From assembly GCF_019649055.1 (NCBI RefSeq), contig NW_026570227.1, positions 620,001 to 684,000 of the forward strand: a stretch of DNA of 64,000 bases, given 5' to 3'. The stretch is from Paramacrobiotus metropolitanus. Its lineage: Eukaryota; Tardigrada; Eutardigrada; Parachela; Macrobiotidae. The translations under genes and the position numbers were made by a program. The notes beneath the pieces are model-generated. The model searched no databases. It had not been told where the DNA came from and worked only from the letters and a program-made list of their open reading frames with translations. The first letter of the stretch is position 1. Every line of letters begins with the position of its first letter. This document shows, piece after piece, positions 32,514 to 40,558 of this stretch.

Positions 32514-32966
32514 GTGAACCAAGGCGTGCAACTGTGCCAAAATTGTGGATTCGGTAACCACAATGCACAGAATTGCATGTTCGCCAACATGCCGTTGAAC
32601 CGGAACCCGAACTTGTTCGCCACCCAAGAGTGGGAACGACTCCGCAATCAAGGCGGTTGGCGACAGGCAGTAGCGAACGGCTACGACCTGGTTGCAGCTT
32701 GGCGCCAGTTCAAGCAGCAGAACGGCGGTAACCAAGGAGGTGGCCAGGGTGGCGGATATAACGGCGGCGGCAGAGGAGGCTTCCGCGGGCGAGGTCGCGG
32801 CAACGGACGCGGCAACTACGCCAACCGGAACTGGCGCGCCAACAATAACGGGGGTGGCGGCGACCAGAATAATGGCATCGGCGGCGCGAACGGCGCTGGC
32901 CAGGGGCAGCAAAACGAGCAAGCCCCGCAGCAGAATATGGATCAGGGAAACGGTCAAGATCAGTAG
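32514..32966 (+). CDS. Nucleocapsid segment with CCHC zinc knuckle
   Basis: The frame continues without interruption in the same phase after the Gag TAG and has no ATG near its start. Seven codons in comes CQNCGFGNHNAQNC (32535-32576), a textbook CX2CX4HX4C zinc knuckle that binds retroelement RNA. The remainder is Gly/Asn/Arg-rich with RGG-like repeats (GGRGGFRGRGRGNGRGN), also RNA-binding in character. It ends at TAG 32964-32966. Either the Gag stop is a nonsense mutation or this domain is made by stop-codon readthrough (context GGA TAG GTG). Confidence 0.85.
   Translation: MNQGVQLCQNCGFGNHNAQNCMFANMPLNRNPNLFATQEWERLRNQGGWRQAVANGYDLVAAWRQFKQQNGGNQGGGQGGGYNGGGRGGFRGRGRGNGRGNYANRNWRANNNGGGGDQNNGIGGANGAGQGQQNEQAPQQNMDQGNGQDQ
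32945..32951 (+). promoter_or_regulatory. GGGAAAC -1 ribosomal frameshift site
   Basis: The heptamer sits in the X XXY YYZ phase of the nucleocapsid frame (G GGA AAC), 12 nt before its TAG. A -1 shift here enters a frame that stays open to 33247 and reads a Pro-rich sequence (PPEPKPPDK) and then the 66-bp repeats. GGGAAAC is an established retroviral shift heptamer. Downstream RNA structure was not tested. Confidence 0.75.
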
Positions 32967-33022
32967 GCGCCGGTGAGCCTACTGATCCTCCCGAACCGAA
33001 ACCACCGGATAAAGGAGGAACG

Positions 33023-33335
33023 CAGAATCGGACTGCGAACGAGATGGCTAAAAAGACGCCATCCCAAGTGGGCAAAGGACCACAGCTGCAGAATCGGACT
33101 GCAGCCGACATGGCTCATAAGATGCCATTATCAGTGGGCAAAGTACCACAGCCGCAGAATCAGACTGCAGGCGATACGGCTAATAAGACGCCGTCACATC
33201 AGCTGAAGGAGATGGCTCAAAAGATGCCATCACAAGTGGGCAAATGACCACCACTGCAGAATCGGACTGCAAATGACATGGCTCAAAAGATGCCATCACA
33301 GGTGGGCAAGGACCACTGCCGCAGGACAGTACTGC
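33023..33335 (+). repeat. 66-bp coding tandem repeat, about 4.5 units
   Basis: Units start at 33023, 33089, 33155 and 33257, with a partial unit between and another near 33320. The consensus begins CAGAATCGGACTGC. In the shifted frame each unit reads QNRTA.(D/E)MA.K.PSQVGKGP-like peptide. Relative to the other units, the unit near 33245 has GGA changed to TGA (stop), and the one near 33307 lacks one A, which shifts the frame. Confidence 0.85.
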
Positions 33336-34533
33336 GAGCAACAAGGTGAACAATAAGGCGAGATCACCTTACTGCAGCGAAGAGAAGCTGAAAGAACGGC
33401 GAGCTCAACGTAACGAGATCATCCGAAAAGCTAACCTGAAAAAGAAAATGGAGGAAGAGAAAGAAACGGATGAGCATCGCTCGAGATTCCGACAACATGT
33501 TGAAGAGAACGGTATACCGAACCGACAGAAGTCACCACCTTCCGCACCAGTGAGAGATAAAGAAGCATGTGCAGTCGCTAAAAGCAACGACAAAAAGGTC
33601 GTCCCAACAGGTCAGGCAAAGGAACTGACGCTGCGAAAAGTGCAGCTAAAGGAAAGCGAACGAGCACAGCAGGTCTCCGATGACTCACTGGATGACGCAA
33701 ACGCATTGCAAGAGAAGCAGATGTGGCAAAAGGTGGCATATCGACCCAATGGGAATCATGGGATGTGGATACCGGTTACACCAAAAGCGAAACTGAAAGG
33801 GCAAATGTCGCAAGAAGATTACTGGCACATCAAACAAATACAAACGGACGCTGCGAGGATACAACTCGAGGAGTTGGTTACCGGGAAACCAGCTCCAGGG
33901 TCAAAGAAGCCAGTTCCAGTGTATAAGAAGACACCCGCCGACTTTTGCAACCCGAGTAATGCACCACCGGTAGATAAGCCGCCGAATTACGGAGAAAAAG
34001 TTCCGTTACAAAAGTTGCCAAACGGCGGATTTACCATAAAGAAGAAAGAGAAGCCACGGGACTTCTTACAAGCTCTACAGGATGACGCCAACAGGTCACC
34101 AGCCAGAACAGATGGGATGTCCTCGCAAATTTACCCAACTCGAACGAATAACGAATGGGCAAAGAAGATAACTGACTGGATGAAGGACAACGAGCACAAG
34201 ATGATCATTTATGAGAGATCAGCAGAAGAGTTGAAAGATAGCGAAGAAGATGAGCTGACACTGGCTGAGCAGATCACAAGAGAAGTCATCGAGAAGCTGC
34301 GTGAGACATCGAAAGATGATGCGAAAGGCACCAAGTTATATCAAACCATCACTGAGGTGACAAAAAGTCACCAGGAAGTTGCGAAGGGGCAACTAAACGA
34401 GGTCAAAAGGACAACCAGTGATATAAAAGCTGCATCGAAAAATGAATGTGAGGTGTTAAAAGGCTTAAAAGAGATGAAAAAAGAGAATTTTACGATATCC
34501 GAACTGACTTGCCACATCGTATCGACCATTTGA
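33277..34533 (+). CDS. Gag-Pro linker region, Lys/Glu-rich
   Basis: A frame of about 400 residues following the repeats, highly charged (KLKERRAQRNEIIRKANLKKKMEEEKE) with a Pro-rich centre. It has helical stretches near the C terminus but no known domain. It is the natural continuation of the repeat-encoded frame once the 1-nt loss near 33308 is allowed for. It overlaps the protease frame at 34452-34533. Two near-consensus shift words (GTTAAAA at 34455-34461, CTTAAAA at 34464-34470) and an A6 run lie in the overlap, so the step to the protease frame could be programmed or a lesion. Confidence 0.6.
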   Translation, partial: HGSKDAITGGQGPLPQDSTASNKVNNKARSPYCSEEKLKERRAQRNEIIRKANLKKKMEEEKETDEHRSRFRQHVEENGIPNRQKSPPSAPVRDKEACAVAKSNDKKVVPTGQAKELTLRKVQLKESERAQQVSDDSLDDANALQEKQMWQKVAYRPNGNHGMWIPVTPKAKLKGQMSQEDYWHIKQIQTDAARIQLEELVTGKPAPGSKKPVPVYKKTPADFCNPSNAPPVDKPPNYGEKVPLQKLPNGGFTIKKKEKPRDFLQALQDDANRSPARTDGMSSQIYPTRTNNEWAKKITDWMKDNEHKMIIYERSAEELKDSEEDELTLAEQITREVIEKLRETSKDDAKGTKLYQTITEVTKSHQEVAKGQLNEVKRTTSDIKAASKNECEVLKGLKEMKKENFTISELTCHIVSTI

Positions 34534-36581
34534 GCTCAATACTGAAGAACAAAAGCACTTATGCGAATGGGCAGGTGCTCTCTCCGACGGCAGACATGGA
34601 TCCGGGACCAGTATCACTGATACCAGTCAAATGTACGGTCCGGAAGCTGAAAGTTCAAAATGGGAACTTACCGAAAAGGATCGAAGCGTATACACATGAG
34701 GTCAAAATCGGAGATATAAAAGTGATGGCGATGTTGAATACTGGAGCAGAGACATCGTTGATCAGTAAACCGTTCTGTGAGAAAAATGGTCTCCACATGG
34801 TACCGCTGCCACCAGATAAGTTGGTGAAGATAAATGGGATCAGCGGCACATCGGGCTTCGTCGTCACACACTACTGTGTGGCACCTGTAACACTAAGAAA
34901 ACGAACTACAGAACACTCCTTCTATGTGCGACCAAAGACGGATGACGTACAAGTCTTACTGGGACATGATTTCCTGGCGACAAAGTTCGTCCTAATCGAT
35001 AATCACGGAGAGGAGGAAGTCGAAGATGAACCGAAGCCAACTGCCAAAGTTCAAGCTGGAAAAGTCGCTGAACTCGCAAAAGGAGCAGTAAAAGCTGAAG
35101 CGGAGCAAAGGGCTATCCCAGTACCAGAGGCACTGGGATCAAAAGAGATGAACATAAAAAGGGGAGGTTCATCTGCCCAGCTGTCGATAGTTGAACGGAT
35201 GACAGCTATCCAGCGGGAGATCTCTACCAGGTTGGGGAGATCATCAGTTAAACCGACAGAACGGGCAAACGTCGTTATCCCAGTACCAGAGGCACGGGAA
35301 ACGACGAAAGATGATCGAAAAGGAGCTGGTCAAGGAGCTATCCCAGTACCAGAGGCACTGGGAACACAAGATGAAACTCCCGCAACATTGGACCAGATCG
35401 TAGCTACCCAAAAGGAAGCAGCTATCGAAGCGAAACGAGCTCTCGTACCCGGCATGGAATGGGCGAAGCTTATCCCAGTACCAGAGGCACTGGGAATAAA
35501 AGCTATCAAAGTTTGGAACGATATAAAGTTCGAAAAAGTACGAGAAGTTCCGAAAAAGATGACAGAAGCTGAGCAAATACTCACAAGTGAGATCCGAGAT
35601 AAAGCGATCGAACAGCTGAAAATTCATCAGGACAAAAAGGAACCGGAGATCATCGAAATCTCATCTGATGAGCTCAATGTGAAACCGAGATATGGAGGCT
35701 GGCTCAACGCAGATAACGACAGCACCAATCCGTTTGCTTGCCTCAACTTCATGACTCTGGAAGAACGTATCAGCAGTTGTCATCACGGGTATAATGAGGA
35801 CCCGTGCATAGTGCAACCTCAACAGGAATGTAAGGAATGCTTACTAGAAGCTCATCAAGATGATCCCTCTGAATGGCCAAAGTGCAATGCGGCAATCGAA
35901 GACATGAAAGGGCATGTCCAAAAGGAAGTGAAAAGTATAAACCGGACAAATCCGATGTGGAATCAGCACATCGAGCGATACCATTGGCAACGATACAAAG
36001 AATGGCTATCATGTGTCCGAAACTTCATCGAAACAAGAGGGAAATGGATACGTCACTGGGAAGATTGTTCCGACCAGCAGCAGTTGGACTCCCCAGAGGC
36101 TAAACGATATCAAGCAAAGTTTTACAGAGAGATACATGAGATATTTGATGAAGGAAAATTGTGGGAAGACGTGAGATGTGAGCTGTTCTGGGACTTCCGC
36201 ACCAACCGCTTGTACAAAGATAAAGGAAAGACGGTCATATTCCCCACTGGACTTGGTGAACCGGTGTACGAGCTATTTGAAAAGTTCCATGACGCACTGG
36301 TGAAGGGAGATGAGGGATCCTTCGACAAGTACTGGAAAAAGTTGGAAGCAGAGTTCCCACCCCCACCAGATAACGACATACTTGAGCTGAAAGTATATCG
36401 GAAACGAAGAGAAATCGGAGCAACTGGTCTTCCACAGAAGAAGGTGACTTTCGCATCAGCACCAGATGAAGCTGATTTCTCTCAACGAGGAGATGATAAA
36501 TGGTGCATCTACGAGATGACCCCGAATAACGAGCTGCTCACCGATAACTTGAAGGCGAATATGCGTCTTCATTGGGGCTAA
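34452..36581 (+). CDS. Aspartic protease region, motif altered to NTGA
   Basis: The frame opens at 34452. About 34600-35010 is a retropepsin domain: IKVMAMLNTGAETSLIS at the active site, then a flap region and VLLGHDFLA (the family's LLG.D/N.L element). The catalytic residue normally Asp (DTGA/DSGA) is Asn, codon AAT at 34737-34739. The protease would cut the Gag-Pol polyprotein. The remaining 500 residues are a linker with four IPVPEA(L/R) repeats and a conserved Trp/Cys-rich part (SSCHHGYNEDPCIVQPQQECKEC region, about 35770-35850). A stop at 36579-36581 follows a GGGG run where the next frame takes over. Confidence 0.8.
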   Translation, partial: GVKRLKRDEKREFYDIRTDLPHRIDHLSSILKNKSTYANGQVLSPTADMDPGPVSLIPVKCTVRKLKVQNGNLPKRIEAYTHEVKIGDIKVMAMLNTGAETSLISKPFCEKNGLHMVPLPPDKLVKINGISGTSGFVVTHYCVAPVTLRKRTTEHSFYVRPKTDDVQVLLGHDFLATKFVLIDNHGEEEVEDEPKPTAKVQAGKVAELAKGAVKAEAEQRAIPVPEALGSKEMNIKRGGSSAQLSIVERMTAIQREISTRLGRSSVKPTERANVVIPVPEARETTKDDRKGAGQGAIPVPEALGTQDETPATLDQIVATQKEAAIEAKRALVPGMEWAKLIPVPEALGIKAIKVWNDIKFEKVREVPKKMTEAEQILTSEIRDKAIEQLKIHQDKKEPEIIEISSDELNVKPRYGGWLNADNDSTNPFACLNFMTLEERISSCHHGYNEDPCIVQPQQECKECLLEAHQDDPSEWPKCNAAIEDMKGHVQKEVKSINRTNPMWNQHIERYHWQRYKEWLSCVRNFIETRGKWIRHWEDCSDQQQLDSPEAKRYQAKFYREIHEIFDEGKLWEDVRCELFWDFRTNRLYKDKGKTVIFPTGLGEPVYELFEKFHDALVKGDEGSFDKYWKKLEAEFPPPPDNDILELKVYRKRREIGATGLPQKKVTFASAPDEADFSQRGDDKWCIYEMTPNNELLTDNLKANMRLHWG
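35116..35495 (+). repeat. Four IPVPEALG repeats forming hairpins
   Basis: A 23-nt coding word occurs at 35116-35138, 35278-35299, 35341-35363 and 35473-35495. Three copies have perfectly paired ends (TCCCAGT with ACTGGGA, 9-nt loop); the second is imperfect. Each encodes IPVPEA(L/R). The sequence between copies is unrelated. Confidence 0.85.
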
Positions 36582-36612
36582 AAGACCCATCGGATATGAG
36601 GAAGATGCTGAT

Positions 36613-38508
36613 GTGAAGGTGATCGAAAATGAAGAACATAGATCGCCAACAGCATTTGAAATCGCACAAATGTTAACGGAAAGAGGAAAGATGTGGGAAA
36701 AGTTCAACGAGGATCTCCAAAAGATCTCTGAGGGGCATCAAAACCCAGTAACAAAGGCAAAAGGGGACGAGGAGATACTCGATAACGGTGAGGAAGGTCC
36801 ACCGATCGAGAAAAGTCGATTAATGAGCCTCGAGGAGCTCGATGAGCTGGAAGGAACAGCTCCCAACGATGAGAGGTCCGCCTTAGATGAACGAAGGTCA
36901 TCGGCGAAAGTACGAGTAACACGTACCCATCCGAGAATCGCAGCGAAATGTGGAAGAAAAACGATGGAAACGGGCAAACCTCTGCCCAAAAATGCGAAGA
37001 TGAAAAAACTTAGCGATTCACGAGGTGATGAAGATGACGTCTCATCTGAAAAAGGAGCTGATGAGCGACCACTTGAACAGAGAGCCGCAAAGGATGATGA
37101 TGGCAGCAACTCAGATTCAGATTGGACGAGCTCAAGTGATAATTCAACGACCTCAGAAGACTCGGGAGTAAACGACCTCTCAGAACAAGAGAACCTGCTC
37201 GACCTTGATGAAGATGATGAGGTCGATGAAGAAAAGGAGCAGAAGATCAAAGTGCGAAGAACGAAGGTGCAACGGATGAGATTAAACCGAGAGACCATTA
37301 GAGTCTACAGTGATCAAAGGATCTTCCTGAAACCATCTGTTTGCACACGAGTCAAAGTCAAGATGGCACGATTTGTACCAGCTAACGAGAAGCTGATGTT
37401 CACACCAGTCTTCCAAGTGGAAACCGATGTCCAACCGCTAGCAGGAGTGACAGATCATAAAGGTAAGCACTTTGATCTGGTCATCGCTAATCATAGCATT
37501 AAACGGCAAGTTGTTAAAAAAGGACAGTTCCTTGGATACGTGGAGCCATACGATCATATGGAGAACGTCCAGGTCAATAGTGGCACAGTAAGGAACGTGC
37601 TCTCTAATCCAACAGTTGATGACGTAACGAAGGCTGAGCTGACAAAGATTATCGGGAACCTGAAACTCGGACCTGATCTGACACAGGAACAGAAGAATGA
37701 TGTGTATAATGCATTCTGGGAGTTCTGGAAGGTGTTGCCGACATCAAAGAAACCGTACGGAGATGTCAAAGGGATCACCCACGTGATTGATACGGGAGAT
37801 GCGAAACCGGTAAAGTGCAATCCCGCCAGAACCAGCTGGACAGGTCGAGAGTTCATAACAAAGCACATCGAAGAGATGCTGGCGCAGGACGTCATCGAGC
37901 CATCAGATGCCGACTGGAGCTTTCCAGTCGTGCTGGCAGCAAAAAAGAATGGTGACGGAACAATGGGAACCAGATTCTGCGTCAACTACATCATGCTGAA
38001 CAAGTTAACGAAGAAAAATAACTACCCCTTACCGAACCCGGATGAGTTGCTGGATGCATGTGCAGGCAACAAGTACTATGGGAAAATGGACCTGCAAAGT
38101 GGATTCTGGCAGATTCCCATGGATCCGGAGTCGATTAATAAAACGACATTCGTGACTCAAGATGGCATGTATCGGTTCAAAAGGATGCCGTTCGGAGTCT
38201 GTAATGGACCCGCAACGTTTCAACTCTGCATGGACAGAGTTTTATCCAAGGCGAAGCGAAAGGGCTGCGTCTTTGGATACATCGATGATGTCATTTTCGC
38301 TGGAAAGACTTGGGAGATTTTCATGCAAAATATGAGAAACGTACTTCAGAGTTTGGTGGAAGCAGGTTTCACCATTAAACCAACGAAATGTGAAATTGGA
38401 ATGCGGGAGATGGGATTCCTGGGTCACATACTCAGTGAGAACGGAGTTCGAATGGATCCCGAAAAAATCACCGCAGTATCGGACGACCTCAGACTGAACG
38501 ACAGCTGA
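36613..38508 (+). CDS. pol: Reverse transcriptase domain of Pol
   Basis: The frame is already open upstream at about 36575. The N-terminal 230 residues are acidic and Ser-rich. A pre-RT domain (KPSVCTRVKVKM to KKGQFLGYVEP) as seen in gypsy elements follows. RT spans about residues 375-625: PSDADWSFPVVLAAKK, RFCVNYIMLNKLT, YGKMDLQSGFWQIP, FKRMPFGVCNGPATFQ and the catalytic YIDD at 38278-38289, all expected residues present. RT copies the RNA into DNA. The frame stops at 38506-38508, where the RNase H frame continues in another phase; the expected continuity places a 1-nt loss near 38481-38487. Confidence 0.92.
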   Translation: MKVIENEEHRSPTAFEIAQMLTERGKMWEKFNEDLQKISEGHQNPVTKAKGDEEILDNGEEGPPIEKSRLMSLEELDELEGTAPNDERSALDERRSSAKVRVTRTHPRIAAKCGRKTMETGKPLPKNAKMKKLSDSRGDEDDVSSEKGADERPLEQRAAKDDDGSNSDSDWTSSSDNSTTSEDSGVNDLSEQENLLDLDEDDEVDEEKEQKIKVRRTKVQRMRLNRETIRVYSDQRIFLKPSVCTRVKVKMARFVPANEKLMFTPVFQVETDVQPLAGVTDHKGKHFDLVIANHSIKRQVVKKGQFLGYVEPYDHMENVQVNSGTVRNVLSNPTVDDVTKAELTKIIGNLKLGPDLTQEQKNDVYNAFWEFWKVLPTSKKPYGDVKGITHVIDTGDAKPVKCNPARTSWTGREFITKHIEEMLAQDVIEPSDADWSFPVVLAAKKNGDGTMGTRFCVNYIMLNKLTKKNNYPLPNPDELLDACAGNKYYGKMDLQSGFWQIPMDPESINKTTFVTQDGMYRFKRMPFGVCNGPATFQLCMDRVLSKAKRKGCVFGYIDDVIFAGKTWEIFMQNMRNVLQSLVEAGFTIKPTKCEIGMREMGFLGHILSENGVRMDPEKITAVSDDLRLNDS

Positions 38509-39683
38509 GATCATTTTTGGGACTGGCGAACTACTATCGGAAGTTCATAGCCGGCTACGCACAACACACCTGCCATTTATATGAGCTGTTGCGCAATGAT
38601 AAACACGTCAGAAAAGACTGGACAGAAGTTCACACGAAGGAGTTTGAGAACTTAAAAAAGTTGCTTTGTGAAGGTCCAGTGCTGGCAAAATTTGATCCAG
38701 CTAAACCGACAGTCATCGAATGCGACGCGAGCAAAGAAGGAATTGGAGCAGTATTATCCCAAGAAGGTCATCCAATTGCCTATGCGAGCCGCGTCCTACA
38801 CGGAGCTGAAAGGAACTACGGTGTTACTGAATGGGAGTGTCTGGCGGTCGTATTCGCCGTCAGAAAATTCAAACCGTATATCGATTACTCCGAGTTCACC
38901 GTACGTACTGATCATCAGGCACTGACGAATCTGCTGAGATCGGAAACGAATAAAGTTGGCATGAATCCGCGATTAACGAGATGGGCAATGGCATTACAAG
39001 GCCACCAGTTCAAGATCGAGTACAAACCGGGAAAGTACTGCGATAACGCGGATGCTCTATCGAGAGCACCTATTGAAGGTCCAACATGCCACGATGAGGA
39101 GTTTGACGAAATTCCGAACTTCGAGGATATCAAAAAAGAGTACAACATAAAGGAACCAGCTATCGAAGTCTGGCAGCTGTTCGTTCAGATGGCCGAAGAG
39201 AGAGAAAAGCGAATAAAGATCAACTCAGTTACGGCGAAAGAGTCGGCTGAGACATCGATCAACGTTAACCGTCTTAAAAGTGGATCTGGACCCGACTCGG
39301 CAGGAATTGGACCTGACTCGGCGAGGGCTGGACCTGACTCGGCAGCTCAGAGAGCTGAGCCTAGCGAGCGAAGTAAAGATCGAGATGATCTCAGGGAACC
39401 AGATAAAGTTGCGCAGGCATTACACGAGTGCCCTATAAAGTTGCTGAAGTTCCCTAATAAACCGACAAATCGACATAAACCGCTGCCAAGATGCAAAATC
39501 ATCTCCGATTGGAACGAGCTCAGCACTGCAACAGTGCGTATCGTCAACTTGCAAGGAGATGAGGAAGAAGTAGATGATTCGAATCTACAACTGCGAAACA
39601 AGCAGCTTAAAGATCCTCACCTTGCGATGATTATCGACGAACTGGAGCACCTACCGGATGCGGAAACGAGATCAAAATTTTGA
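38490..39683 (+). CDS. pol: RNase H domain of Pol
   Basis: Begins with the RT thumb/connection motif LRSFLGLANYYRKF and continues into a Ty3-type RNase H: VIECDASKEGIGAVLSQ (first Asp), HPIAYASRVL, NYGVTEWECLAVVFA (Glu), VRTDHQALTNLL (Asp) and NADALSRAP (last Asp). It degrades the RNA strand during reverse transcription. A disordered linker with a threefold GPDSA repeat (39287-39345) follows. The frame is cut by an in-frame TGA at 39681-39683, after which the same frame goes on into the integrase N terminus, so this looks like a nonsense change. Confidence 0.9.
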   Translation, partial: QTERQLRSFLGLANYYRKFIAGYAQHTCHLYELLRNDKHVRKDWTEVHTKEFENLKKLLCEGPVLAKFDPAKPTVIECDASKEGIGAVLSQEGHPIAYASRVLHGAERNYGVTEWECLAVVFAVRKFKPYIDYSEFTVRTDHQALTNLLRSETNKVGMNPRLTRWAMALQGHQFKIEYKPGKYCDNADALSRAPIEGPTCHDEEFDEIPNFEDIKKEYNIKEPAIEVWQLFVQMAEEREKRIKINSVTAKESAETSINVNRLKSGSGPDSAGIGPDSARAGPDSAAQRAEPSERSKDRDDLREPDKVAQALHECPIKLLKFPNKPTNRHKPLPRCKIISDWNELSTATVRIVNLQGDEEEVDDSNLQLRNKQLKDPHLAMIIDELEHLPDAETRSKF

Positions 39684-40277
39684 GTTCATTATCAGCTGTG
39701 GAACGGAATCTTATACCGGGTAAAGGATAATAAAGGCAGATTGGAAAGGACATACGTCGTACCACTGTCGATGAGAAGAGCGATCATCCATGCGCTGCAT
39801 GATGAAAAAGCAGCAGGTCACCTTGGATTTGAAAAGACGTTGGCAGCTATCAGACTGCGATATTATTGGAACAGAATGAGTACGGACGTGAAAAATTATA
39901 TATTGGCATGTCAAGGATGTCAGTTCCACAAGACACCACGGAAGTGTCCACCTGGCAAGTTACAGGAGATCAAAGTGGGACATCCTTTCTTCCGAGTATA
40001 TGCCGATCTGAAAGGACCATTATTGCCAACAAAGAAGCGGGGATATAAGTACATAGCGGTCTTCATCGACCAGCTGACAATATGTGATTGCGGTACCAAT
40101 GAAGACGGCGACAGCGAAGGAGTTCGCCAAAGTCTTCGTAAAACACGTGATATTGGTACATGGAGCACCGCACATCCTCCACACGGATCGTGGAAGGCAC
40201 TTCACAGCGGAAGTTTTATCGAAAGTCACCAACATGTTCAAGATAAAACACACGTTTGGAACGGCGTATCACCCTGA
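39684..40277 (+). CDS. pol: Integrase N-terminal zinc domain and core start
   Basis: Same frame as the RNase H segment after its TGA. It has the integrase HHCC zinc module: ALHDEKAAGHLGF followed by CQGCQFHKTP. The core then starts with VYADLKGPL (first catalytic Asp) and YIAVFIDQLT. Near 40080 the meaningful reading moves to the +1 frame, so the residues coded after about 40080 in this frame are not integrase. Integrase inserts the cDNA into the host genome. Confidence 0.85.
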   Translation, partial: VHYQLWNGILYRVKDNKGRLERTYVVPLSMRRAIIHALHDEKAAGHLGFEKTLAAIRLRYYWNRMSTDVKNYILACQGCQFHKTPRKCPPGKLQEIKVGHPFFRVYADLKGPLLPTKKRGYKYIAVFIDQLTICDCGTNEDGDSEGVRQSLRKTRDIGTWSTAHPPHGSWKALHSGSFIESHQHVQDKTHVWNGVSP

Positions 40278-40548
40278 AGGCCAGGATCAAGTAGAACGGC
40301 AGATGCAGATCATCGGAGATGGTCTAGCACAGTACATGAAGGCAGGAAATGAACGGAAATTTAACAAGTACCTGCCATATGTGGTCTCAGGGATGAACAG
40401 AGCTGTACACGCCACAACCGGTTACTCAGCATATTATATGCTGCATGGAAGAGAGATGACCATGCCAGAAGATGTGGTGACCAGAACGAACTTACCGGAT
40501 GATTATGGTACTCCAGACGAATGGGTCGAGACCATGAAAAGAATCTGA
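40084..40548 (+). CDS. pol: Integrase catalytic core, second part
   Basis: Continues the core in the +1 frame: AVPMKTATAKEFAKVF, then HTDRGRHFTAEVL (second catalytic Asp) and GQDQVERQMQ (catalytic Glu), followed by the usual HATTGYSAYYMLHGREM segment. The DDE residues are therefore all present across the two frames. TGA at 40546-40548 ends it; the C-terminal domain resumes in the next frame from 40559. Confidence 0.88.
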   Translation: MIAVPMKTATAKEFAKVFVKHVILVHGAPHILHTDRGRHFTAEVLSKVTNMFKIKHTFGTAYHPEGQDQVERQMQIIGDGLAQYMKAGNERKFNKYLPYVVSGMNRAVHATTGYSAYYMLHGREMTMPEDVVTRTNLPDDYGTPDEWVETMKRI

Positions 40549-40558
40549 CTTTCGCTGA

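Noticed and set aside
32142-32957. 271-residue minus-strand frame opposite the nucleocapsid region
   Set aside because: Complement of Gly/Asn-rich plus-strand repeats, giving an artificial Ala/Val/Leu-rich sequence; no start context or domain.
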